DNA of 64,000 bases from Progne subis subis (taxonomy: Eukaryota > Chordata > Aves > Passeriformes > Hirundinidae), in assembly GCA_022316685.1 (NCBI GenBank), contig JAKJHU010001862.1, positions 1-64,000 on the forward strand, written 5' to 3'. Position 1 is the stretch's first letter. Each line of letters starts with the position of its first letter. The notes under the pieces were generated by a model. It made no database searches, was not told the DNA's origin, and worked only from the letters and a program-made list of their open reading frames with translations. Below are positions 28,353 through 39,339 of this stretch, piece after piece. The position numbers and the translations under genes were made by a program.

Positions 28353-29825
28353 CCCGGGCGTGGCCCCAGCACCCCCAGGTCCCTTGTCCAGCCCCAGAGC
28401 CAGCAGCTGTGACCAGGGGACCCCCGTCAGACAGAAGCCCTGTGCCCAGAACCAGAGCACAGCTCCCCAGGAAAGCTGGCAGCTGATGCCGCTCCCTAAA
28501 ACCTGCTCCCCGCCCGCAGAGCAGAGCTGCAGCTGCTGCGGGGTGGAGCCCCAGGAACTGGCCTAAAACACTGCTCAGAAAAAATAATAACTCGCCTTTT
28601 AAGTCCTCTTTTAGAGCCTGCGCAACTGCAATTGAAATGATAATTTTAAGAATTAAAATACAGCACGGAAACAGCAATGACTTTATCAAATTACAAGTAC
28701 AGAGCACGTGTTTTCCTTCAACCTTTATAGTGAAAATTATTTTCGTATTTAAAAGAAAAAAAATCAAAGAACTGTTACTGTATTCCCGGGGTTTTAAAGA
28801 AGTAATGAGCAGTAAACTCCAGCAATTGTTCCAATACATTATTAAATGTCACTGCTAAACAACTGCACACTCTGAAAAGGAAGAGGCATCAATTCAAGGA
28901 GGAAACTTTGGGCTGATTTCACACTCCTTCCCTGTGATGCCTGGATAATTTTATGCACAGCATCACCAATAAAAGTAGAGTTTCCTTGATATCTATTTGA
29001 CTATGAGTTTAGCTGAAAAGCTTTAATACCATCTTGTGTGTTAATTCAAGCAGTAAAACCCCCTTTTGTGCTCCTAAATGATACAAAATCGGATCTATTA
29101 TCACGTTTCAGACATGATATTCACTGACACGAGAGGATTTGTGTTGCTTTACCCATCCACTACCTCAGAGTTTGCAGCTGACTTTATCCCCAGCAACAAT
29201 TATCCCCAGCAAGGGCAGCTTTAGTGAAATGTCACACTCTAAACCCAAGAAACAAGATAAAATATCCAAGGTGAAACTGCCCAGATGCTTTGAGGGGTCA
29301 GGGGAAGGATGCTCTTGGGGTTTTCTGTCAAGTGCTTTATTACTCCTGATAATCACAGTGGCAGCATGTTTTATTTATTATATTTATATCCAAGTGAGTG
29401 TACTGTTATTCCTACTTACAGTCTGACATGTTAAACCCTACACTAACTGGAAACCAAAAATGCGATGAATTGTGATCCAGTACAAAACCTTAGCAATGAA
29501 CAGAAACCCTATCTATTTCCCAATAAAAATGCAGTTCTCATTTTGCTCCTAAACCCCTACTTTCCTGCCATTTCCCATCCCTCCGTGCGCAAGGATGCTC
29601 TCTGCAAGTTCAAAGGCAGGCAGCTGTGGGGGTTGCTGGGGTTGCACAGGAAACCCGTCTGTCCTGACGGGTCCCTGGCAGGGATTTTACGGCAATTAGG
29701 TGGAAGGAGGGTGGCAGAGGTGCGCAGCTCCATCCAGACACCCACAGAAGGACCTCCGCTAAAACGAGGTCAGCTTTATGAGATTATTGTCTGAGAGAGC
29801 TCAGATCCCTGAAAGGAGGGGTGGC
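28353..29825. other. Single-copy spacer
   Basis: GC-rich to about 28560, then AT-rich unique sequence. It contains the transmembrane-encoding open frame listed next. Otherwise no gene or repeat is recognised. Confidence 0.5.
29229..29393 (+). other. Candidate first coding exon with one membrane segment (speculative)
   Basis: ATG at 29229 opens a frame whose residues 5-16 are Lys-rich (KPKKQDKISKVK). Residues 31-54 are a continuous hydrophobic stretch (GFLSSALLLLIITV then AACFIYYIYI). After codon 55 (CAA) comes GTGAGT at 29394, close to the donor consensus. A basic N-terminus before one hydrophobic helix would suit a type II single-pass membrane protein. I recognise no family, no matching downstream exon is seen, and without a splice the frame stops after 65 codons. 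Chance remains the main alternative. Confidence 0.2.
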
Positions 29826-30048
29826 GAGGTCGGGGTCAGGCTCTTCTCAAGGACAGGACAAGGACAAACAGCTGGGACTTGCACCAGGGGAGGTTCAGGT
29901 TGGATATTTGGGAAAATTTCTTCAGAAAAAGGGAGGTCAGGCGCTGGACCAGACTGCCAGGGTGGGGAGGAGTCCCTGGCGCTCGGTAACAGGGGCAGTG
30001 GGGATGGGGCAGAGGCTGCACCTGAGGGCCCTGGAGGTGTTTCCCAGC
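29826..30048 (+). mobile_element. CR1 LINE fragment
   Basis: GGTCAGGCTCTTCTCAAGG, GCACCAGGGGAGGTTCAGGT, TGGATATTTGGGAAAATTTC, GGTCAGGCGCTGGACCAGAC and CCTGGAGGTGTTTCCC match CR1 3' sequence in order. The 3' terminal repeats are missing or degraded. Confidence 0.88.
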
Positions 30049-31416
30049 CCGAGTGATCTGATTTAAACCCCGTGTGTGTGTGAGGCACCCCAGCAGAGCC
30101 ATCTGCCAGCAGGAGAGGCGCTGCTCCCCATTAACTCCGGGACAGCTTGTCCCAGGGCTAACCCATCAATTAAGGAGGAATTTCCAACACCACCAGAGCT
30201 GGGTGGGAGCTGAGATTCCGGTGCTGGCAGCCTGCTGGTGATAACAGGTGTTGTTAAGATGAAGTCCGGGCTTCATAATGTAAACAAATCATTAAAATTG
30301 TGGAAACAGTTACAATCCGTTTCATAAAAACATCCTGGAGTCCTTCAGAGGTCACTCCCTGTATGGTGTGATCAGGAAGGGAAGTGATAGTGCCTAAAAA
30401 ATACCAGGCAAAGAACCTTCAACTGACCTACAGGAAAACTGCAGTGAATTTAATGGGGAAAAATGGGAGAAAGGGAAAATGAATAGCACAGGGGGTAGAA
30501 ACTCAGGATAATATTAAGGCAGTAAGAAAAATCAGTATCTAGCAAGAATCAGAAGGGCAAAAAGTTATTTTTCTAATTAATAAACGGAAGAAGTGTAATA
30601 TAAATAAAGCCAGTCAGGGAGGATGTTCTGGAAATTGATCCTGTCAGGCCAAATTGACATCTTCTTTTAATGAGGTGATGAGCTTGGTTGATAAAGGTAA
30701 TAGTGTTGTGGTAATGGGTGTCTGTACAGCATCTGAATTGCACCACGTCACATTTTAATTAAGCAAGCAGAGCAGTGTAGGGTGCAGGTAATAAACAAGC
30801 CGAGCGCTAACGAGGAGCGTGCGGCGGCTCTGGCTGAGGCTCTGTGGATCCCAAACCTCTCTGCAGACACTCTGGCTGCCCGGCTACAGCAGCTCCCGTG
30901 GCACATGGTCCTTGCCAGCCTTCTGCTGCCCGGGTCACGGCATCTGGGCAGCGCTTTGAAACTCCAGAGAGCAGGAGGAAAGCTCTGCTCTGCTCTCTCC
31001 AGCTCAGAGGCCACTGCTGAACTCAGCTTTTCCTTTCTTTCCTTTTATTCCCCAAAGCAATGTGTGCTCTCTGCTTCTGGTTGTTTGAACCACAATTCCC
31101 CGAGTCCAGAGGATTTGTGATGTTTATCCCGTGTTGATTTTAGCAGCAGAGGATCGTCTGTTCTGTTCCTTTGGTCTGTGCTCCGCAGGTCATTGCTGCC
31201 ACAGCCGTGCAGCAGCGTGGTGGGGATGCAGGGGAGGGTCCGGGAGGGGGCTGGCGCACCAGGACACGGAGTGCCAGCCTGTGCTCTGGGAATGCTTTTC
31301 TGCTCTGCCCCAGCACTGCTTCTCCCTGGCTTCTTCCACCCAGCTGCCACCTGCAGCGACTTTCCCTGAGCTCCCGCACTCCGGAGCCTCCAGCGCGGCA
31401 GCGCTCTCACACATAT
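30049..31416. other. Single-copy spacer
   Basis: Strongly AT-rich unique sequence at 30240-30780, then GC-balanced sequence up to the LTR. Open frames up to about 120 codons have no recognised domains. Confidence 0.5.
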
Positions 31417-31422
31417 GCAGTC

Positions 31423-31815
31423 TGTTACCCTGGTGTTTCTGAGTTTTTATTAGCCTTTTGAATATCATAAATGAAGTCACATCTTTTAGGTTACTGTAGA
31501 ATATTAGAGCAGTTTTCTACCTTTTCCCACAGATGTAACATAAACAAATCCTTTGTTTTTCATTCTCTGTCCTTTGTTTGCATATTTCTAACCTGAAAAC
31601 AATTGTAACTGACAATTGGTCTGGCCACTGAAGGCTGAGGGGTGGAAACCCCAAAAAGCCAATCTTCTGCCAGACCCACAAATGTATAAAAAGTAAGAAA
31701 TAAACAAAGGGGTCTCCTCTCTCCTCTCTCCTCTCTCTCAGCTTTGAGCTGGATCGGAAGGACCTCTGCGAAAATCTCTTGTCTGCGTGTGACTGCTTTG
31801 TGTGTCTCGGTGACA
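31423..31815 (+). mobile_element. Solo LTR, TGTTACCC family, subfamily B, perfect TSD
   Basis: 393 bp, the only family member here in the plus orientation: TGTTACCCTGGTGTTTCTGA at the start and TCTCGGTGACA at the end. GCAGTC flanks both sides (31417-31422 and 31816-31821). TATAAAA at 31685-31691 and AATAAA at 31699-31704 lie close together, an arrangement also found in avian retroviral LTRs; this is the basis for the sense orientation. A CT-rich run follows. No internal region. Confidence 0.95.
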
Positions 31816-31821
31816 GCAGTC

Positions 31822-32619
31822 TGCTCCTCGGTCAGGAGCCGGGAGCTGCCTTCTCCCTCCTGGGCCTCCAGTGAGTGAGGCGGCACCGTGGGGCAGCGCT
31901 CTTTGGGTACCGGTGCTGGGGGTTTTTGCCCCGCCGCGGGGCTGTTCCGGGCTCCAGGACAGCTCCAGAGGTTCCATCAGCTGCCGGGGGCCGTGGCCTC
32001 GGCTGGCCTGGGCAGTGCGCGGTGGAACCAGGGCTGAGCAGGGCAGGGAGCTGGCCTTGTCCCATTCTCCTCAAGAGAGAAGGCTAGCAGCAAGCACAGA
32101 GGGAAAGCGGGAGAGGGATGCGTGGGGAGCGCGGGGTGGATCGCTTTTCCCTCCCCGCTTTGCTTTGTTTTGGGCGGTGACCCTTATCTGACAGCGCTGC
32201 TCTGCCGTGGAAGGCACTGAAGGCACACGCTGCTCACGTGGTGGTTCTGATAGTGTACAATATCCTTAATAACATATTCATTTAGTGTTTGATTGATGCG
32301 AAGTTATTTCATCTTCTGGCTGGCTGTTTTCAGATGATGAGTATGATTCAGAATCTGTGATTATGGCAATCCATTAGACATAGCCCAGCCTTCTGTCTCT
32401 CCCGTTCTGAAGGCTTTCTTGACACACTCACACATGTGTTTATAAATACACATCTTGCAGTGGGTATTTATTTAATTGAATATATAGATATAAACTTGTT
32501 TTTAATTTAATATATGTGTATTTATGGAGATATAAATGCACACAAGCACCGGTGTCAGTGCTGGGGGCCAGAGCAGCCCTGCAGAAATCCACAGAGCACA
32601 AAAACCTCTTTTGTCTGGG
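31822..32619. other. Single-copy spacer, CpG-richer then AT-rich
   Basis: Positions 31860-32160 are comparatively CpG-rich (GCCCCGCCGCGGGG, CAGTGCGCGGTGG). From 32220 to 32535 the sequence is AT-rich with TA-step runs up to the CR1 element. No promoter or gene can be defined. Confidence 0.45.
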
Positions 32620-33105
32620 GGCAAGGGGGGATCCTGCCCCTGTGCCCCCTCAGGTGAGGCCCCACCTGCAGAGCTGCCCCAAACCAGCACAGGAGGGACC
32701 TGGAGCTGCTGGAGAGAGCCCAGAGGAGGCTCCAGGATGATCCCAGGGATGGAGCAGCTCTGCTGGGAGGAGAGGCTGGGAGAGCTGGGAAAGTTCACAT
32801 GGAGAGGAGAAGCTTTGGGGTGAGCTCAGTGTGACCTTGCAGGGCAGGAAAGATGGAGAGAGACTCTGGTCAAGGGATGGAGGGACAGGACATGGGGAGT
32901 GGTTTGCCAGAGAGTAGGTTTAAATTAGCTAGGAGGAAGGAATTGTTCCCTGGGAGGGCGGCATTCCCTGGCACAGGGTGCCCAGAGCAGCTGTGGCTGC
33001 CCCAGTGCCCAAGGCCAGGTTGGACACTGGGGCTTGGAGCAGCCTGGGACAGTGGGAGGTGATGGAAGTTTTGGTGTCCTCCCCAGACCATCCTGTGGTT
33101 CTGTG
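32620..33105 (+). mobile_element. CR1 LINE 3' portion, ~490 bp
   Basis: Ordered CR1 blocks: GGTGAGGCCCCACCTGCAGA, GGACCTGGAGCTGCTGGAGA, GAGGCTGGGAGAGCTGGGAA, GGGGTGAGCTCAGTGTGACC, AAGGATTGTTCC-like AAGGAATTGTTCCCTGGG, CCAAGGCCAGGTTGGACACT and a 3' tail ending TGTGGTTCTGTGATG. It is the most complete CR1 copy here. The 33-bp array begins directly after its 3' tail. Confidence 0.95.
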
Positions 33106-33108
33106 ATG

Positions 33109-33605
33109 TATGGGAAGCACTGGCAATGAGCAGGAAGATTCCATGGGAAGCACTGGGAATGTGCAGGAAGGTTCCATGGGAAGCACTGGGAGTGTGCAGG
33201 AAGGTTTCTTGGGAAGCACTGGGAATGTGCAGGAAGGTTTCTTGGGAAGCACTGGGAATGTGCAGGAAGGTTTCTTGGGAAGCACTGGGAGTGTGCAGGA
33301 AGGTTCCATGGGAAGCACTGGGAGTGTGCAGGAAGATTCCATGGGAAGCACTGGCAATGTGCAGGAAGGTTCCATGGGAAGCACTGGCAATGAGCAGGAA
33401 GATTCCATGGGAAGCACTGGGAGTGTGCAGGAAGGTTCATGGGAAGCACTGGGAATGTGCAGGAAGGTTCCATGGGAAGCACTGGGAGTGTGCAGGAAGG
33501 TTTCATGGGAAGCACTGGGAATGTGCAGGAAGGTTCCATGGGAATCACTGGGAGTGTGCAGGAAGGTTTCATGGGAATCACTGGGAGTGTGCAGGAAGGT
33601 TTCAC
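33109..33605. repeat. 33-bp minisatellite, ~15 copies, abutting a CR1 3' end
   Basis: About 15 copies of GGGAAGCACTGGGAGTGTGC plus AGGAAGGTTCCAT (33 bp), with variants GGCAATGTGC, GGCAATGAGC, GGTTTCTT and GGGAATCAC. It starts within a few bases of the CR1 3' terminus. Because 33 is divisible by three and the unit lacks stops, open frames of 170-240 codons occur in several phases; these are artefacts. Confidence 0.95.
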
Positions 33606-35267
33606 TCCATGCACAGCACACGTGACTCTGCAATGAAATCCGAGTGCTGCCACTTCAGGTGTGCTGGGTCAGAAGTTGGGATGTGCATTGCTGTAACAGC
33701 ACACAGCTGCCTTAGCACCAAAATGCAATTCCAGTCCTGCTGCAGGGAAGATGATCAGCCCAGGATCTGTAGGACAGGAGCAGCAATTCCACCTCAGGAT
33801 TGAGTGCCCGACTCAGGGCTCCCTTAGCTTCTGATCTGCAGGGACATTCCTGCAAAACTGACTGCATTCCAGGCTCGGCATCTGAAAGCTGGAACACCCC
33901 AAACTTCAGCTGATCTGGGTAAACGCTGTCCTTAAGGACTCTGGCAAAAATTAGGAACAGTGTGAAGGTCTAATTTTCTGAATGACATAGTAAATCATAA
34001 CTGGAGGCAGTTGCTTAATTAAGGCTGTGCAGCTAAATGACTTCTCAAGGTCTTGGCAGTTCCAAGGAAGCCAGGAGTCATTTCAGGTCAAACAGAACGC
34101 TTCATTTAACCCAGAGCAATAACCCGTGATGCTTCATGGCCACCAACAAGTTTTTGTCTATCAATACCCCAATATTCCCTTTTCAGCTACAGGTTCCTGG
34201 GCAGGGTGGTGGGGGAGGCTGAGGCAGCGTCAGGATAATCTGCGGTTTCTGCCACACACTTGCCAAAAAGGGAGATCACGGGGCCCCTTCCTGGGCAAAC
34301 AGACAAGGAGATATAAGTAATGACTGGTTTCTTGCTAATGAATCATTATTTATGGCTTTTTAGGAAGAAAAATGTGAAAGGGCTTCTACTTGAAATATGG
34401 AAGGTAGTTAAAGAAATAACTGACAACCAATTTTGGAATCCCTTAAAGCCTCAGGGATGTGTTTGGCTCTTGTGCACACCCACCTGCCACCCCTCCATCC
34501 TCCACCCTCCATCCCTGCCTTCCAGAAGATGCAGCCAAGAGTGGGGTTTGATCTGCTCACTAATGGCTCATTCAGAATAAATATATAAATTTATAAACCA
34601 TGTTCTGTGAGTTGGGGGCTGGCTGGCAGCTCCCTGCACCTGCTGCAGAGTGTGGGAAGGGGCACGAGGTGCCCAGGGCTGCCTGTGCCTGGCAGATGGG
34701 ACCAGGACACTCCGGGCTGTGCCCAGACCCCCCTGGGGTGCCCAGGGGCTGGACTTGCCTTTCGGGCTTGGCTGGGCATTTCTGCTGGTGTCAGTGCTCT
34801 CCGTGGGCTGTGGAGGGGGAAATGGGAACCAGGCACGTTGTCCTATAAGGAAGCACAGATGGGGAACCTACACTTGGTCAACAAACAAGTGACAAGGGTG
34901 GGGAGAGGTGCTTCACATGTGAAAAGAGCGGTGTTTGTGGTGCCTGCCTCAGCAGGGTTCTTTATTCCTGGGCAAATGCCGTGCCCGGCTGATGTCAGCT
35001 GCCTGCACCAGATAAAATCTGACTTGGAGATAAATGGAAAATCCTACACATGCCAGCGACAGCGATAACGCCTGTGGAGAGAGGCCGGAGCTGGCAAGGC
35101 TCACGGGTGACCCCAATAAAAGTCCTGTGATTAAACTGCTGCTTTGGAGCCGTCCCATTTCCAGGCTCAGCTGAACGTTCCGCTGCCACTCGGCTTCCCG
35201 AGGGGCTGGAGGAGGGAGGAGGAATTCCCAAATAACTCCTGTTGCTGTGCTCCTGGCAGGCACCTCT
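33606..35267. other. Single-copy spacer
   Basis: Unique sequence, mixed composition. AT-rich at 33930-34130 and 34310-34440. No gene is supported. Confidence 0.5.
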
Positions 35268-36085
35268 ATCAATCCCCATTCAGAGCATCACTGCTCCCAA
35301 ATAACCCCTATTCTGGTGCTCAGTGCTCCATCAATCCCCTCTCAGAGCATCCCTGCTCCCCAGTATCCCCCATTCCTATGCTCCATCCATCCCTGCTCCC
35401 CAGTATCCCCCATTCCAGTGCTCCATCAATCCCTGCTCCCCAGTATCCCCCATTCCGGTGCTCCATCAATCCCTGCTCCCCAGTATCCCCCATTCCTGTG
35501 CTCCATCTATCCCTGCTCCCCAGTATCCCCCATTTTGGTGCTCCATCCCCTCTCAGAGGATCCCTGCTCTCCAGTATCCCCCATTCCTATGCTCCATCCA
35601 TCCCTGCTCCCCAGTATCCCCCATTCCTGTGCTCCATGAATCCCTGCTCCCCAGTATCCCCCATTCCTGTGCTCCATCCATCCCTGCTCCCCAGTATCCC
35701 CCATTCCTGTGCTCCATCCATCCCTGCTCCCCAGTATCCCCCATTCCTGTGCTCCATCCATCCCTGCTCCCCAGTATCCCCCATTCCGGTGCTCCATCAG
35801 TCCCTGCTCCCCAGTATCCCCCATTCCTGTGCTCCATGAATCCCTGCTCCCCAGTATCCCCCATTCCTGTGCTCCATCAGTCCCTGCTCCCCAGTATCCC
35901 CCATTCCTGTGCTCCATCCATCCCTGCTCCCCAGTATCCCCCATTCCGGTGCTCCATCCATCCCTGCTCCCCAGTATCCCCCATTCCTGTGCTCCATCCA
36001 TCCCTGCTCCCCAGTATCCCCCATTCCGGTGCTCCATCCATCCCTGCTCCCCAGTATCCCCCATTCCGGTGCTCCATCCATCCCC
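35268..36085. repeat. 40-bp minisatellite, ~18 clear copies
   Basis: CCCCAGTATCCCCCATTCC plus TGTGCTCCATCCATCCCTGCT at 40-bp spacing. CAGTATCCC occurs at 35360, 35401, 35441 and so on to 36052, with one 51-bp unit at 35521 carrying an extra CTCTCAGAGGA-type insert. The left edge (35268-35350) holds diverged units with AAATAACCCC. C-rich on the plus strand. Open frames through it are artefacts. Confidence 0.96.
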
Positions 36086-38215
36086 TCTGCTCCCCTCGGC
36101 GCTATTCCAGCAGCCGCGTCTCCTCCGCCTCTCTCCCGGCGCCTCGGGAGCAGGGCCCGTGCTATATTTAGAGCCAGCCGCCTCGCAGCACCATCCTCAC
36201 ACTCGAAAGCACAGGGTGATTTGAAGAAAAGCCTTTTCGTTCCCAGCAGTTGCAGGATCCGGGTTTGTTGGGGTTCGCGCCCCGCGGGTGTGAGAGCCGA
36301 GGGGAGCAGCTCCTGCACAGGGCTGGGAGAGCAGGAAAACCAGGAGCAGAGCAGGCTGCAGAGCTCTTCCGGGGAGAATTCCCAATTCCACACCGGCCCC
36401 TGCTCGCTGCCGGGGATGATTTCATGTTATCCCCATCAGTGACGCGATCTGCTCGACCTCAGCTCCAAGAAGCTGATCCCTCAGAGCAGCAGACACGTTG
36501 TCATCACTTTAAATAACTCGGAACGCTGTACAAAAATGGCATGTGCTGCTATAAATAGATCTCACACCTTTCTAGCAGTCAAAGGCTCCATTCTTAAGAG
36601 CTTTGCTTCTTTTTTTTTCTCCAAAAATCAGTGATCTGAAGGTCAGTTTTAATTTCCTGCGCGCATCGAATGAACTCATCCCCTCTCAACCAGTCACTTG
36701 TGGCTGCAGGGCGGTCCAACATAATTCTGTTTCCACCCTTATTCAGCAAACTTATTTTTCATGAGCTTAAGTCTCATTGACTTCAGTGGACACTGAGCAT
36801 TACCTTGAATTATTAATGCAGTTAAGTCACAGAGCGCAATGAAACCCTGGCCAGGATTATCGAGAGCCGCTTGCGTGAACCCCTCAGCTGCGGAAGAGTC
36901 GGTGCAAACCGTGGCTGTCATGGAAACAGAATGTTTTTCTCAGGGTGTTTTACAGGGCTGGGGATTTTTTGTCGCCTTTGGAAAGTGAAGCAAAAGGGGT
37001 GTGAGGGATGAGGGCACGAGGTTAATTTTGTGAGCTTAGCCAGCCCCTTCGACAAAACAAAGAACTTCCCACAAAAATCAAACGTACAGCTGAATTTATG
37101 GTATGTGACAGGAATGTGATTTCTCAGGATAAGGATAAATAAAATTTTGGGCTATTTCAGCATTTCTGAAATGTTGCATCCTGAACTCCACGCGTTCCAC
37201 GTTTTTGGGGATCACGTGCGGAGTGCACGTGCTCCCACAGCTCACACACAAACACTCCCTTACTCTTTGCTTTTTTATGTACTCACATGACAGCCCTGAA
37301 ATAAAACTCCAAATTCACATATCTTTACTACATCAAACTTGAAACTGCACCTAAAGGATGGCTGTGACAGATTAATGGCAGCAGCACTTGTGGTGAGGAT
37401 ATGAAAAGTGATATTCTCGCCTGTATCCCATGTGCATATTTATATGGAGAATGCCATAAATATCCTTTGGAGACGCTGGCTTGTCTGCACGGCTGCTCTT
37501 CCCAGGCCACAATAAATGGATTTACATCACGTCCCCGTCTCTTTCCCACCTCCAGCTTGTGCAACAAAGAGGCCCAGGGCTTGTGTGGCTGCACCCCACT
37601 CCCAGGAACCTCTTAGCCTTTTCATAATTTTTACCTTCTGCATGAAAAAATGAATGTGCTGCTCTGCACCAGGCAGGAGAGACCCTCGGTTCTGGGCGAG
37701 AATCTCTTCTGGTCATTTGTTCACTTCTCAAGCAGCAGTGTTTTGTCACAAACTCATTTTCCAAAGCACTCCCTATACATTAGTCTTAAATTTAACCTGC
37801 AGAATCTAGAACAGACTAATTTGACAAAATTAAGGTATCGAAAAAGAGAGAAGTAGAAAGAAAAACAACTTCAAGGGATGTGTGAGTTAACCTCAGCCAT
37901 ATCCCACTTTAACTTAGAACCTCATTTAGCTCCTAGACTTGTCACATCAGCGTGACCTCAATTAAACCCACTTACTCCTCTTACACGGCCGCTCTGCGCT
38001 TGCCTCTCTGTTTTACAATGCAAGCTGAGGCCGGATAAAGAATAATTCCAATTATTCCCCGTGTGTGCCAGGGATTAGGGATGACATATGGCCTGGTGGA
38101 GGGCGTCTGGAGGAAAAGGGGGATCTGGAAAGCCTCTCCCTGTCCTGGGGCTGCCAGGTGCCAGAGCCCAGGCTGCTGCACTGGCTGGGAATGAGGGCAG
38201 TGAGCAGCGTGCTCT
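36086..38215. other. Single-copy spacer with a CpG-rich left end
   Basis: The first 250 bp are CpG-rich (CCTCGGCGCTATTCC, TCTCCCGGCGCCTCGG, GGGTTCGCGCCCCGCGGGTG) and include CTATATTTAG near 36159-36168, a TATA-like motif. A promoter is possible, but no linked exon is seen. The remainder (36500-38215) is mostly AT-rich unique sequence without genes. Confidence 0.4.
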
Positions 38216-38471
38216 GAGGGGCAGAGCTGGGCTGTTCTTCATCCAGGGGGGGTTTGAGGGGCAGAGCTGGGCTGTTCTTCATCCAGGGGGGTTTGAGGGG
38301 CAGAGCTGGGCTGTTCTTCATCCAGGGGGCTCGGAGGGGCAGAGCTGGGCTCTTCTTCATCCAGGGGGGATTTGAGGGGCAGAGCTGGGCTGTTCTTCAT
38401 CCAGGAGGGCTCAGAGGGGCAGAGCTGGGCTCTTCTTCATCCAGGGGCCTCGGAGGGGCAGAGCTGGGCTC
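38216..38471. repeat. 38-40-bp minisatellite, 7 copies
   Basis: Seven copies of GAGGGGCAGAGCTGGGCTGT plus TCTTCATCCAGGGGG with a variable linker (GTTT, GCTCG, GATTT, CCTCG). The unit length varies by one or two bases because the G run varies. Confidence 0.94.
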
Positions 38472-39339
38472 TCCAAGCGGGGTACCCATCCGCTGAGCCT
38501 GCTGTCACCAGCTGCCTGCGGGGCCAGAGCTGCCCTGGGCACAGCCCAGCTGCTCCTGTTCTGTCAGGTACCAAACCCTGGGAGTGTCCCACACCCATCT
38601 ACTGCCACAAACTGCTGGCAGAAGAGTTTCAGTCTCTTTGCCCACCAAAAGAATAAATTCGGTATCTGTCAGTGGTGTGTCACAGCACACGCTCCACAAT
38701 ACTTAATTTTTAAACAAGTTTTCTACATGAAAACATTTTACTCCCGATACTATATTTTTACCCTGATTTCCTCATTAGGTGTGCTGAAAAGCAGCAGCTC
38801 TGACACTGCCCTGGTGTAGAAGACACTGTAATGACACCAGCAATCCTAAAAGGCTTTTAGAAGCCCCCCCAAAGCAGCTTCTTTTAATATAAACCAGCAG
38901 AGACCCACCAACAGAGTCATTGTGATTTGTGCTGGCTGCAATCCTGGCCCACACTATTTAACGACTTTTCTTAAATATTTAATTATCCTTTTGAATACTT
39001 TCCTTGATCTCTGCCCTTTTCTCCTGGGACGTGTTCCCAGGCAGGCAGCACTGACACTGCTTCTATGAGAATATTAAATGTTTATAGTGATTTTTATATG
39101 GGATGATCTCAAAGTGCTTAACACAGTGAAAGGATTAGTCACACCTCACCTTCGGAATGGAACACGTCCTCCTTGCTGCTGAACATTATTTACTGCACGT
39201 GTTTTGGGACAGAGCTGGGAACAAGGGGGAAATACATCCCCAGGGCCAGGGTGAGGCATTCAGGCCAGGACAGCGGGGTCAGGCTCGGAGCTCAGTGCAG
39301 GGACGTGCCGTTCTACCCTTAAACACAGACCTGCAGCTG
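38472..39339. other. AT-rich single-copy spacer
   Basis: Unique sequence, AT-rich at 38690-39120. An ATG-initiated open frame begins at 39157 and enters the next array; see that entry. No splice or promoter signal is evident. Confidence 0.5.
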
